Assembly: GCF_020740795.1 (NCBI RefSeq)
Contig: NC_067282.1
Location: 146,058,858 to 146,122,857, forward strand
From: Apus apus
Lineage: Eukaryota; Chordata; Aves; Apodiformes; Apodidae
Direction of reading: 5' to 3'
Length of the DNA: 64,000 bases
Below, one piece after another: positions 13,300 to 22,605 of this stretch (positions within the stretch are counted from its first letter, which is position 1; each line of letters begins with the position of its first letter). Both the position numbers and the translations under genes were made by a program. The notes under the pieces were generated by a model. That model was given only the letters and a program-made list of their open reading frames with translations, ran no database searches and was not told the origin of the DNA.

Positions 13300-13305
13300 T
13301 TTATT
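13300..13305 (-). terminator. RAB19: Candidate RAB19 poly(A) signal (TTTATT on + strand)
   Basis: The first canonical AATAAA on the minus strand downstream of the RAB19 stop, giving a 3' UTR of about 1.42 kb. An earlier, weaker variant (AATAAG) lies near 14306. No transcript evidence is available. Confidence 0.4.
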
Positions 13306-13448
13306 TTTTGTGCTTCTCCAACAAGATTTTCCAGTAGCTTAACAGTAACTACCAAAGTGATGCACTTTGGTACATGTGGACTGTAGTCAAACAACTTAAT
13401 CTGTGTAATATTATTTTACTTCCTCTGCTTCCCTGTGTCCATCTACTA

Positions 13449-13572
13449 ACAAAAAAACCAGAACAAAACACAACAAAAAAACTAAAAGCCAGCAAAAAAA
13501 CCCCAACACAACACAAACGAGCTCCCCCCCAGAAAAACAACAACAAACAAAACGATGAACAAAACAACAACA
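13449..13572. repeat. A/C-rich low-complexity tract
   Basis: About 120 bases made almost only of A and C on the + strand (runs such as acaacaaacaaaacg), so T/G-rich on the strand transcribed for RAB19. It probably lies in the RAB19 3' UTR. The 127- and 77-codon frames across it are low-complexity artefacts. Confidence 0.8.
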
Positions 13573-14727
13573 TACCCTTCATTCAGTTCTGGAACACAGA
13601 AGCAGTGAGCCCCTCAAAGACAGAGCTTGCACTTGGTAGGAGCAACACAAAACCTATTGTGGCCAAGATGTTACATCTCCATAGCAGTAGCATATATACT
13701 TGCCTGGGGGTAGCTTTCTCGTGCACTCCCTGCTATTCCTTTACTGCTCTAAGGTGAGGTTATGTCATTAAAGCATCTTATCCCTTGCTGAGTTTTACAG
13801 GACCTTAAATCCTTTCTCCACACTCCCTTGAAAAGCCACAGACATCCTCTCAAGCAGTCTGAGACCCATCACGTAAACTACAGAAGGCTTTTTGATTTAA
13901 ATCGGCACATCAAAAGCACTACAAGCTTAGAATGAGAAAAAAAATAATCCTTACACCTCAGCATTGATTATTGGTGCCCTGAGAGCTTCACTACTCCTAG
14001 CAAGTCTATGTAGCAAAACAGAGATCACTACTGGAAACAATTCTTGCAATTAGAGAACAAAATAAAAAGACAACTTTTCTCACCCCAAGGAGGTTGGGAC
14101 CTCCTAGTGTATCATATCCTGCCTGCTATGAAACCCCAGGGCTATCTCCAAATCTCTCTCTGGTGAGAAAATCAGTACAGATGTGAAATCATGTACTCTA
14201 TGATGTCCTTTGGGATGGGTGGCTACATGCCTGACATCAGGACTGCCCTGTAATGAACACTTAAGCAGCAATGGTTTAGTGCTGTCCAAGCGTGTGTCAG
14301 ACTTATTAAAGCTACTGGCAAAGTAATTAAAGAGCTTGCACTAGAACAGGCAATAACTTAGAAGGGTCCAATCAATGCAGAGCTCTGGTGCAAACTTATC
14401 TTCTGACACAGCCAGAAAATCATTCAAGGCTTAAATTAAAGGGAATATTTTTTTTTTTAAGTTATCTTTGGTTAAGGCAAGTCTGGCAGCTTCCTGAGTT
14501 CTCTCAGCTCAGAAGTTCCTTTTAAAGTGTCAGCTGCCATGGTCAAAGTAACCTGTGCTACCAACAGCAACAACCACCTGTGAAGATCCTTACAAGCCAA
14601 ACTGCAAGGTAGAGATACCAGAGAGGTGGCTTTTGAGGCCACTTAGCACACTTTCATCAGTTGAATAAAATTAAGTCACACAGCCTGAGAAGGATGATGA
14701 CTTCCAAGTACTTCCTGAAAGCTCTCT

Positions 14728-14993
14728 TCAGCAGAAGCACTGGGTCTTCTCCACGCTTGGAGTGGCAATCACTGGCCTGGAATCAAGATAGATGCTGTTT
14801 GGAGGGTTGTCTCCGTGAAGCTGTAAAGTATTTCGAGCTATTAGCTCCTTAGCCATTAATGTGAAGACCTCTTCTATGTTTTGAGCTTCTTTTGCTGATG
14901 TCTCCAGTACAGCTAAGAGCCCATGCTTCTCTGCCAAGGTGCAGGCATCTTCAAACAGGACTTGGCGCTGATCCAGGGAATCTGCTTTGTTCC
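14728..14993 (-). CDS. RAB19: RAB19 exon 3 (C-terminal half of the GTPase and tail)
   Basis: Follows a minus-strand acceptor (cttttttag) and completes the Gly codon of IGNKAD. It encodes the guanine-specificity motifs NKAD and SAK, the hypervariable tail and the final CFC, stop TGA at 14730-14728. Confidence 0.95.
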
Positions 14994-17900
14994 CTAAAAA
15001 AGAAGGCAAATAGGTAATTCAATAATTTTGTCCCTCAAATGCATCTTTAAAATGCAATACAGTCAATTTTGTCAAATAATAAAATTGTTAGAAATAAGAA
15101 TTACTAGAAAAACAGGATGCGAATATGTCAGAGCCTCGAACATAGAATGTGGATCAAAACTGCAGCTAATCATATGATGATATCAAATTAGGTAAAAAAA
15201 AAAAAGACAACAAAAAACAAACCCAAAGTCCTGTGTTCATCCAATTATTTGCTGTAGACAGTGGTGCCAGAGGATTATTTGGAATCAACTGTTGGTCCCT
15301 GTTCCCTAGTGTTTTTAAACATTAGGCAGCATTTAAATTAAGTATTGGAAAAAAATGTGGAAATCTTGGTGTTGTGACTGCACACAGTAAACCAAAGGAA
15401 TGTTGCATGAATGTTTATTTCACCTTCAGTGGAAGCCACGTGTTAAGCTATTGTCAAGCTACTTTGACACATTTCAAAGTGGATGCTCAGCTCTGAACAT
15501 CTGGAATGTTGCTAGTCTAAAGCAGAGCTCCTTCAAAAAAAAACCCTCACTAAAACACAGGAAGAACCTGCTCAATCAGATGTTAACATTACCTATTTAC
15601 ACAAGTCAGTCGTTTTAAGATAATGTCAAAAAAGACAAGAATTCGTATCAGCTATCTTGATGCTTAAAATGTATACGGAAGAGGTTTCTGCACACACATA
15701 GATTAACATTTTACATGAAGCTGTTAAGTCAAAATCTGTCAGAAGTCATAAAATGCTTGAGATAAATCATGGATCATAGAAACACAGAATGGTCTGGGTA
15801 GGAAGGGACCTTAATGATCACCTAGTTCCAATCCCCCTGCATGGGCAGGGACACCTCCCACTAGACCAGGTTGCTAAGAGCTACATCCAGCCTGGCCTTG
15901 AACACTTCCAGGGATGGGGCATCCACAACTCCTCTAGGCAACCTGTTCCAATGTCTCACTGTCCTCATAGTGAAGAATGTCTACTCTAAATCTGCCCTCT
16001 TCAAGTTTTAATCCACTACCCCTTGTCCTCTCACTACATACCCTAGTAAAAAATTCCTTCCCAGCTTTCTTACAGGCCCCCTTCATGTACAAAGACTTCG
16101 TACGAAAGTAAGTAAAGCAAACAGCACCTGCTTTGAAAGAAAGCACCAAGCTGGATCTTTGACAAATGTTCAATTTTTATCAATTTCAGAATTTTTCTGT
16201 AAACAAAAAGTGCACCCCCACCAGAAGCACAAGAGGTCTTGTTCTTCAGACTAAGTTAGAAAAAACCCACTATAGTTTTCTGTGATATCACTGCCATGGA
16301 TATTTCTCTCCCCTTACTCGTTCCAAGCACAGCAGTAACATGCAGGTCAAGATTTGTTTGTTTCCTCAGAGGAAGAACAGGAAGAACCACCACAGCAGAA
16401 GGAAGGCATTTGCTAGGGGCACAAGCAGAAGCTTAAGTCCCAGGGGCTGTGGGGCTCAGGGCTGTCTATCCTCAGGAGCCAGTTTGGGCTGCTGCTGCTG
16501 CGTGCGTCTCGGCACAACGCCACAGTGGAACAGGCAGGAGCAGTGGAATGTAAATAAAAGCCCTGTCATTTTACTACACCAGTTCTCTCATTTGCAGCCT
16601 CTTCCTTGGAGGAGGCTAGAGCAATAACCTGAAATCCAAAGGGAAAGAACCACACTGCTTCCTACCAGTTGCCTTCTCAGAAATTTCTACCCATTCCTTT
16701 CCTCAAGAGGCAAAGTTTCTTGAACGCTAGAGGAAATAAATGAGGAATGGAAGCAGGTTACTTTGTGCTCTGTGAAAGCCTTGTCTCCACCTACCTACTC
16801 CTACCTGACTGGAGTCCCATTACAGAGCAATGTACAGGCATATCAGAAGAACAGATAGGAAAGATGAGAACAGAGAGTTGTGTTGCTCTGTGCATTCGAC
16901 TTGGTCTTGAATTACTGAGCCTCTAAATTCCTGTGCATCAGGAGCATACGGCCAGACTTACTGCAATTCTAACCTCAATAACATTGTCCCTGCTTGCTAG
17001 ACTAGCAGCAAGTTTGTTGCAATATTCTGGCAGGAAAGGAACAAGTGAAAAGGTTTCACTGTGTGCAATGAGCTTGGTCCTGTCAGGACCAGGCTATGAT
17101 TTTCCTAATTATTTAAGCTTAGGTCAAATTGACACACAGTTCCTGATCTGTTTTAATTACAATTGCATTCTTCCTTAATGCATAGCTTATAGATGCTGTA
17201 AGTAATGGGGGGACGTGAAGGGGGTTTTATACATGTATTAGAAGAAGGTATACAACATAATACTTAAAATGAGAATCCTACCAATTAACATAATGACCAA
17301 GTTTGCAGCACCATACTTCTCAATTTCGCTAATCCAGTGAGGAATGGATTCAAATGTGGACCTCCTAGTAAGGTCATAGGCAAGGATGGCCCCATGGGCA
17401 CTCCTGTAATAAGACTGGGTTATTGTCCGGAAGCGTTCTTGACCAGCTGTGTCCCACACTTGGATCTGTAAGAGAAAGGACAGAAGTTGTAAAGGCTGGC
17501 AAATGCCTCTTCCTAGGTGTTTGCCATCAACCTCTGTGCTTTTGAAAACCCCCGCCTATAAGGCAGCTAGACCTGTCCCAGCTCACTCCACTGTACCCAC
17601 AGGTGCGGTTTTGCCCTCTCTAGATCTGAAGAAACATTTACATGCCTGTAAAGACAATCTACACAGACCAAGGAGAAAGCTGTAGGTGTACACTAAGCTT
17701 TGCAAACAGGGCAAGAGGCCCAGCCTCATAAGGTACTAGAGCATCACGCCCTTTTAAGAGGAAAGGAAGAGCAGAGAAGCTCTGACGCAGGGCCAGGCAG
17801 AGCAAAACTACATAAAGGACTGGCACCTGAACTTTCATCTGCACATGGAGATAAGTTCTAGCTAGCAATTACTTCTAGCGTTTGTATTACAAGTCTCCAT

Positions 17901-18493
17901 CTTCCCTCAGGTCAAGCAGACATCAAAGCAGAGCCTTTGCAAACTAGTGAATTTTGCTTCCTCATTGTCCCAGCCCAGACCCCCACATCTCTGAAGGGAC
18001 TAAGAGACACCCCCTCCCCCAAAAGCAGAGCCAGCTTCCACAGAACTCTGCCGGCAAAGCGTGAGCCTTCTCCACACAGGGATCCAGAGAAGCCACGACA
18101 GCGAGTACGTGCCCAAATGAGGGTGACTGCCTTCCCCAAGGGCATCCCGCCGAGGGAGGGATCCTCTGGGGCAGAAAGGCAGGCGGTTTCTGCCCGCTGC
18201 CGTCAGCGGGGGACGCTGGGCACCCCCGGCGCCCGGGCAGGGCTGGGGCAGAGCCGGCGCTGCCCCCCGGGCAGCTCGGGCTGGCTCCGGCCACCGACCT
18301 TCACTCTCTTGCCGTCGATATCCAGGGAGCGGACGGTGAAGTCGACGCCGATGGTGTTCTGCTGCTTCTCGTGGTACTGCCCCGTCTTGAAGCGGTGCAC
18401 CACGCAGGTCTTCCCCACGTTGGAGTCCCCGATCAGGATGATCTTGAAGAGGTAGTCGAAGGCATCGTCCGCCCTGGAGCCGGGGAACGGCAT
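14728..18493 (-). CDS. RAB19: Ras-related GTPase Rab-19, complete, 214 residues
   Basis: Small GTPase of vesicle traffic, prenylated and membrane-bound. Literature links Rab19 to Golgi/apical traffic and, in cultured cells, to primary ciliogenesis. Coding exons on the minus strand: 18493-18299, 17465-17282 and 14993-14728 (195 + 184 + 266 = 645 nt, in frame). Motifs: P-loop GDSNVGKT (22-29), switch I NTIGVDF (46-52), switch II WDTAGQE (69-75), NKAD (128-131), ETSAK (157-161), and the C-terminal prenylation pair CFC (212-214). [12 protein letters not shown] and [11 protein letters not shown] match Rab19 rather than its near relative Rab43, and the place between MKRN1 and SLC37A3 fits. The start is the ATG before [15 protein letters not shown], matching the family's usual N-terminal length. 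Divergent from SLC37A3 across a CpG island. Confidence 0.97.
14994..17281 (-). other. RAB19: RAB19 intron 2
   Basis: A 2.29 kb intron with donor G|gtagga and a T-rich acceptor. It contains one CR1 fragment (15771-16090) and an A12 run near 15191. The rest shows nothing recognisable. Confidence 0.9.
15771..16090 (-). mobile_element. CR1 LINE fragment, 3' end
   Basis: The + strand reads as the reverse complement of a CR1 tail (acacagaatggtctgggta, then gatggggcatccacaac). The minus strand still encodes decayed C-terminal CR1 pol sequence ([14 protein letters not shown], then [16 protein letters not shown]). It is 5'-truncated and has many substitutions, so not recent. Confidence 0.93.
17282..17465 (-). 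CDS. RAB19: RAB19 exon 2 (switch II region)
   Basis: A 184-nt exon that starts in phase 0 after ..cttacag and encodes [17 protein letters not shown] through [13 protein letters not shown]. It ends one base into the Gly codon of the NKxD region. Confidence 0.96.
17466..18298 (-). other. RAB19: RAB19 intron 1
   Basis: An 833-nt intron with donor AAG|gtcggt and a good acceptor. Its first part lies in the CpG island. Open frames on either strand here are GC-driven and not recognisable. Confidence 0.9.
18299..18493 (-). CDS. RAB19: RAB19 exon 1, coding part (start codon, P-loop, switch I)
   Basis: ATG at 18493-18491. 65 codons run to DIDGKRVK, then donor AAG|gtcggt. The start has G at -3. The frame stays open upstream, but no upstream ATG supports a longer protein, and a 3' splice site lies 20 nt upstream of the start. 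Confidence 0.95.
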
Positions 18494-18512
18494 CGCGGCT
18501 CGGGGGGGGGGG

Positions 18513-18577
18513 CTGCGGGGAAGGAGGAGGAGCCGCCTCAGCCCAGCGGTGACCGCGGGAAGCAGCCCCGGCCTCAC
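18513..18577 (-). other. RAB19: Candidate tiny intron in RAB19 5' leader
   Basis: On the minus strand a strong acceptor (ctcctccttccccgcag) ends at 18513. CAG|gtgagg lies at 18578/18577, with two more donors 14 and 28 bases upstream. The intron would be 65, 79 or 93 nt, short but possible in birds. The exon after it starts with C11 and reaches the ATG within 20 nt. Confidence 0.5.
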
Positions 18578-18608
18578 CTGCCGGCGCTCACCTGCTGGCG
18601 CTCACCTG
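18572..18608 (-). repeat. Three tandem CAGGTGAG splice-donor units, 14-bp period
   Basis: The + strand has three copies of a unit like ctcacctgcyggcg. On the minus strand each reads CAG|gtgag, with intron starts at 18577, 18591 and 18605. See the finding on alternative RAB19 leaders. Confidence 0.8.
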
Positions 18609-18658
18609 CCGGGACGGGCAGCGCCCGCTTTGTACCCGCCCCGGCCCTCTCGGGGCCG

Positions 18659-18674
18659 GCGGGAAATGTAGTCC
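18659..18674 (-). promoter_or_regulatory. ZNF143/THAP11-type ACTACA..TCCC site, RAB19-facing
   Basis: The minus strand reads GGACTACATTTCCCGC, matching the core ACTACANNTCCC known from many TATA-less vertebrate promoters and bound by ZNF143/THAP11. It lies about 165 bp upstream of the RAB19 ATG. Confidence 0.65.
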
Positions 18675-18818
18675 TGCCGCTCTCCTTGCCCCTGCCCTGC
18701 CCCGGCGGCTGCCCCGGGGAGCGGCGCCGGCAGCTCCCCGCCCTCTGCGGGGCGGGAGGCGGGCAGGGCCGGGCGCCGCCGGGCCGCGCCGGAGGGGCCC
18801 TTCCCGGCGGCGGGGCCG

Positions 18819-18835
18819 GACTACAGCTCCCGGCC
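18819..18835 (+). promoter_or_regulatory. ZNF143/THAP11-type ACTACA..TCCC site, SLC37A3-facing
   Basis: The + strand reads GACTACAGCTCCCGGCC followed by TGCTG, matching the same core and part of its usual 3' extension. It is oriented toward SLC37A3, about 150 bp from the oppositely oriented site. Confidence 0.65.
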
Positions 18836-18839
18836 TGCT

Positions 18840-19094
18840 GCGGGGCCTGCTGCGGAGGAGCCGCCTCCCGCCGCCTTCCTGCGGGCGCTGCTGGTACGCG
18901 GGGCGGGTGGGCAGCCCGGGCGGGGCCGGCGGCGGTTTCCAGGCCGCGGCGGGCGGTGCCCGGCCGGGTGCGTGCCCGGCAGCTGCCCCGTGGCTGGGCC
19001 TGCTCCCCCGCCCCGCCGGGGCCGCGGCTGCCGGGCGGGGCTGCCGGAGGGGAGGGAGCCGCGGCGCTCCCCGCGGGAACCGGCCCCGCCGCAG
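18840..19094 (+). other. SLC37A3: Probable SLC37A3 non-coding first exon (start approximate)
   Basis: The interval lies just downstream of the + strand promoter motif and ends at a very good donor, CCGCAG|gtgagc at 19094/19095. It contains no ATG, which suits a 5' UTR exon. The transcription start is a guess. Confidence 0.45.
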
Positions 19095-19120
19095 GTGAGC
19101 CCTGCCCGCGGCCTGTGCGC

Positions 19121-19142
19121 CGGGCCGGGCCGGGCCGGGCCG
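19121..19142. repeat. (CGGGC)n short tandem repeat
   Basis: A bit more than four CGGGC units, 27 nt after the presumed SLC37A3 exon 1 donor. It could affect RNA structure near that donor. Confidence 0.8.
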
Positions 19143-19503
19143 CTCGGCCTGGGGCTGCCGCGGGGATGGGCGGCCTCCGGGGGGCCGTGCGGGCCGGGCG
19201 CGGGGAGCCCCGTCCCCGCATCCCGCGGCGGGGGGGACCGGGCTCTGCCGGGGGTGGGCGGCTGCGGGGCCCCGCCGGGTTTGTTCCTGTCTGCCCGTCC
19301 CGTTGGGAAGGTGGCACGAAGGAGCGTGTTGGCTTTGTTTGGTGCTTGTTTCGGGCTTCTCCTTGCGTGTGTGTGTTGTTTGGGGTTTTTTTTTTGTTTG
19401 TTTGTTTTGTTCTAAATCGTTTATTCGCTTGGCACTTTGGAAGTCCCAGAAATGTTAATTCTGTTTTTGTTTGTTTTTTTTTTTCCCTACCGGCTTTGGA
19501 AAG

Positions 19504-19630
19504 ACGGCAGGGTGGTATTAAGGAAGTTTATTCTGAACTTAAGGTGCCTTATTTTGGCCTTAAGGGAATGGCTAAGGGAGAACGCAAAAAGCTTCAACAG
19601 AAGCTTATTCAGAAGGTCGGTGGGCTGAAG
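19504..19630 (+). other. Candidate unannotated exon, coding-like, function unknown
   Basis: A long T-rich tract (about 19461-19488) is followed by AG at 19502-19503 and again at 19509-19510. An open segment then ends at a strong donor, AAG|gtaaat (19630/19631), in phase 0. From 19511 it reads GGIKEVYSELKVPYFGLKG, then a basic part (GERKKLQQKLIQKVGG). The only in-frame ATG is at 19568. Codon use looks more like coding than the flanks. Joined to the SLC37A3 exon at 22430 it would hit TGA at once, so it is a UTR exon of SLC37A3, part of another small gene, or chance. I do not recognise the peptide. Confidence 0.35.
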
Positions 19631-22429
19631 GTAAATAGTGCTAAACAAGCAGAGAAAGCAGTCAGGCACCCTAAAAGCAGCTCTCTTCCTTTCTTAAAGG
19701 CTTGTGCTCCACTGCCTTGAGTTCTGTGGTTTCTTCTGCTGCCTAGATTTTACTCTCCCTCCGCTACAAGTTTAATATGTTGTTCTCAGAATAATTAGAA
19801 GACTAATTTGTAAGGTTTAACTCCTGTTTGCATATTCTTCTAGGGAGAATTCTTCCTTCATTCTAGGGAGAGTGCTAGTTTTGAATATAAAAAGGGCAGG
19901 GTGAGGAAAGAAGAAAAAAAGCCAAATGAAAAACTAATATATTAATAGTCATCTCTGTGCTGTAAATAACTGAAAAGTGTTGTCCTGTGCCAAAAGGTCG
20001 TCTTCTAGAAAAGCAGCTGAGATTGAAAAGCTCTGAGGAATAGGTAGTAACTTCAGTAGAAAATGCTATTAAAAATTGGGTGACTTTAAGGTCAAAACCA
20101 GGTCTTAGCTCTACAAAGACTCGGTATCTTGGTCAAATAAGAGTTGTATTTGCACATGCTGACATGAAGCGGGTAGTAAATCTCGTGCTCCGGGCTGTGA
20201 ACAGATTAGCTGAGGAAGGAACTTTTCTCACTGAGTTGCACAACAGACAGTGTTTTGCTTCCCTCGGGAGAACTCTTGTTATCTGCGGTTGTCTGGTGCA
20301 AGGGGAGGGAGAGGCAGGGAAGGAGAACACGCTCTTGTGTTTGAGCAACAGGCCGTGTGGTTCGTAGGTCTGTAAGGACGGTGGGGCCGTGAAATCGGAG
20401 TGCCTTGGTTTCCTTTATCTTCTTTCTCCCTGTGGCTTGTGTAGGGGGCAGCCCTGAGGGGTTTTACTGCTGGCTGAAGTGGAGCAGCACTGTGTGATAG
20501 CTGTGTGGGTGCTGGGTTTTCGTTCGCTGACGTGGTGAAATGGTCTGGAACATTAGATGGAGATTGCATCAATACCACTTGCAAACCTGCCTCTTCTAGG
20601 GATAGCCTTGCCTTCCCACAGCTCCAACTGTAGGTGAACCCAAGCAGTCTAGAAGCACGTCCTTGCTAGAAGGTGCTGCCAGACCTGGGCAGGCTGTGCT
20701 GGCTGGAGGAATGGGAGTGTGGCTCAGCTGCAGCTGGGCTGCCTGGATGCAGACGGTCTCAGGTCTTGTATAGACTTGCTGTTGTTTGTCCTGGATGAGA
20801 ATGGAGATGTTCAAGTGTGGTGTAGGGTAAACATGACTCCAGCGTCTCAAAGGTGTAATAGCTGAGTCCCTGTTAGTCAGAGGGACCACAGTCTGTTTTG
20901 GAGGTCGGATGTGGCCTCAGTTTCTGTGATGGTTAATGTATCCTGTAGTAGCTGGCGTCTCTTAGTCAGTCAGGCACACATCATCATTGAGAGAACAGGA
21001 AAGGATGGCTTCTTGCAGTAAAAGCTGTCTTGATTAAATCTTTAAAAGTTATTGGAAGCAGGAACAAACAGTCTGACTGAAATACTGGCTCTGCAGCAGG
21101 AGCCAGAATTTTTGGATAAGAGGCAGTCTGGGCAATTATTTCCAATTTCTCCTGGTGAGGTTGTGAAGCTGAACTTGAAGTCCTCGGACATTTGCAAATC
21201 ACTACAAAAAGCAGTCGTGGATACAAAAGAACACAAATGCATTATGTTTCAACTTATTTCAGCTCCTATTCTTTGGGAGAAAATGGGTGGTGGATTATTT
21301 TACTGCTCCTCAGCCTTCAAAATGTGTGTGATGTGTGAATGTCTCTTGAAGGTGCTGCTCCCACTTGCTGATGTGTCTAGCTGTCAACTGGTGTGCACAG
21401 GATTCGGTTGTGACATCAATGTACAGCGTATCTTTCCCTGCACTGCTCTCTCCATTGCACAGGCAAAGGTGTTTGTGTAGCTGTTTTGTGAGCTGTGGCA
21501 CAGAAATCTGGCTGAAAAGATCTCTGCCGAGAAATCAAAGAGGGGGTGTGGAGATTCACCACCTCACTGCCCAGCGGGGGTCGTTCCCCAGACTGGTTTG
21601 GCAGAGAGGGCTCCTCAGCCAGGCCAGTACACCTGAGGGAGAGGTGTGGTGTGAGCCAGCCCTCAGAAACTGTGTGCCTTTCCTTGGTCCTGATAACATC
21701 TGGTGTCTCAAAGTTTAGGCGGATGTCACCTATGCCCGGCAGGGAGGGACAGGAGAGCATGACTTGCCACATGCTGTACGAATGAGTTAGTGACAGATGG
21801 AGCTGTAATATTGGGCTTGAGAACAAATAGGCAGGGAATCTAGTTGTTGGATTTCAGCCTTGTCCTCACAGTAACTTTCCATTTTTCACCTGTGCAAGTC
21901 CACTCTTGGGTATATTCTTTCAACAACATCTTAAAGAGGCAATTAGATCCAAAACCACTTCCCGCCACTAACCAAATGCTGCTCACTTGACTTATTCACT
22001 AGTCTGTGGCCAGCCAGGTAGCAGTGGAAAGTTAGTTTATTTGTGACCACTCTGTAGTGCACTGTGTATGCAAATGGTCCAGAATGGTCTTTAACATAGG
22101 GACACTTTGAGTTGGTAGGTCATGGGGGAATTCCTTTGGTGATGGGCACTGAAGAGGCACCTGCTAGGAGGGGAACAAAACAGAAGTGAGGTGAGGGATA
22201 ATCACGGGATCCTGGGCAAGTGGGAGTAAAAAGACATTTCAGGTTATAGAGGGTGTCAAGGAATATACAGGTGATGAGATGGGTAGCACTGTCAAACAAA
22301 TGGGAAAGGAATGGCATAGAGTTGTTCCTGCCGAATTCCAGCTGTTTAGGGAACAGAGGTGTATCTTATACACGTGTTTTAATTCAGATGTTTTCTTTTT
22401 TCCTCCCTTCCCACCTTCTTCTGTTTAAG

Positions 22430-22504
22430 TGAGAAGAAAAATGACCTAAGCACTGTCCAGACTTTGTCACCAAGGGCAGGAGCAGGGATAGGGCTGCCAG
22501 GAGG
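22430..22504 (+). other. SLC37A3: SLC37A3 5' UTR part of the start-codon exon
   Basis: From the acceptor (..cttctgtttaag) to the ATG. In-frame TGA codons at 22430 and 22442 block any N-terminal extension, supporting 22505 as the start. Confidence 0.55.
22441..22449 (+). promoter_or_regulatory. SLC37A3: Minimal upstream ORF (ATG ACC TAA) before SLC37A3
   Basis: A two-codon uORF with A at -3, ending 55 nt before the main ATG. It is present in the mRNA only if the exon begins near 22430 as proposed. Confidence 0.4.
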
Positions 22505-22605
22505 ATGGCTTTGCCTGGAAGCTTACGGAGGCAGCCTGCAAACAGAGGCCTTGTGTCCCATTGCACCCACCATCATATTGTGGTGTTCCTGCTGACCTTT
22601 TTCAG
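22505..22605 (+). CDS. SLC37A3: SLC37A3 coding exon 1 (start codon, first helix)
   Basis: Only 33 codons plus two bases, so easily missed. It encodes [10 protein letters not shown], then [13 protein letters not shown], matching the human [13 protein letters not shown] start of helix 1. The first about 20 residues are diverged from human. Donor AG|gtaggt. Confidence 0.9.

Larger units (their letters stand above)
18170..19320. promoter_or_regulatory. CpG island; divergent RAB19 / SLC37A3 promoter
   Basis: About 1.1 kb of very GC-rich, CpG-dense sequence with no TATA box, covering RAB19 exon 1 and the presumed SLC37A3 first exon. The two genes point away from each other, and their likely starts lie within a few hundred bases. 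It contains two ACTACA..TCCC sites and a G11 run. The 449-codon + strand frame across it (18371-19720) is what stop-poor GC-rich DNA gives and is not called as a gene, except for its 3' tail, listed separately. Confidence 0.88.
19095..22429 (+). other. SLC37A3: SLC37A3 5' leader intron(s)
   Basis: Would run from the CpG-island donor to the acceptor at 22428-22429 (pyrimidine tract 22391-22427). A candidate internal exon at 19504-19630 is listed separately. Otherwise I see only chance frames (for example 21052-21480) and no recognisable repeat. Confidence 0.45.

Noticed and set aside
18494-18577. 28-residue N-terminal extension of RAB19
   Set aside because: The extension would start at a GTG within a splice donor, not an ATG. 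The family's N-terminus matches the ATG at 18493, and a 3' splice site interrupts the segment.
18371-19317. 449-codon + strand and 247-codon - strand open frames across the CpG island
   Set aside because: Stop codons are rare in sequence this GC-rich. The peptides are Ala/Gly/Pro/Arg repeats, and the + frame runs antisense through RAB19 exon 1. Only its 3' tail (19504-19630) was kept as a candidate.
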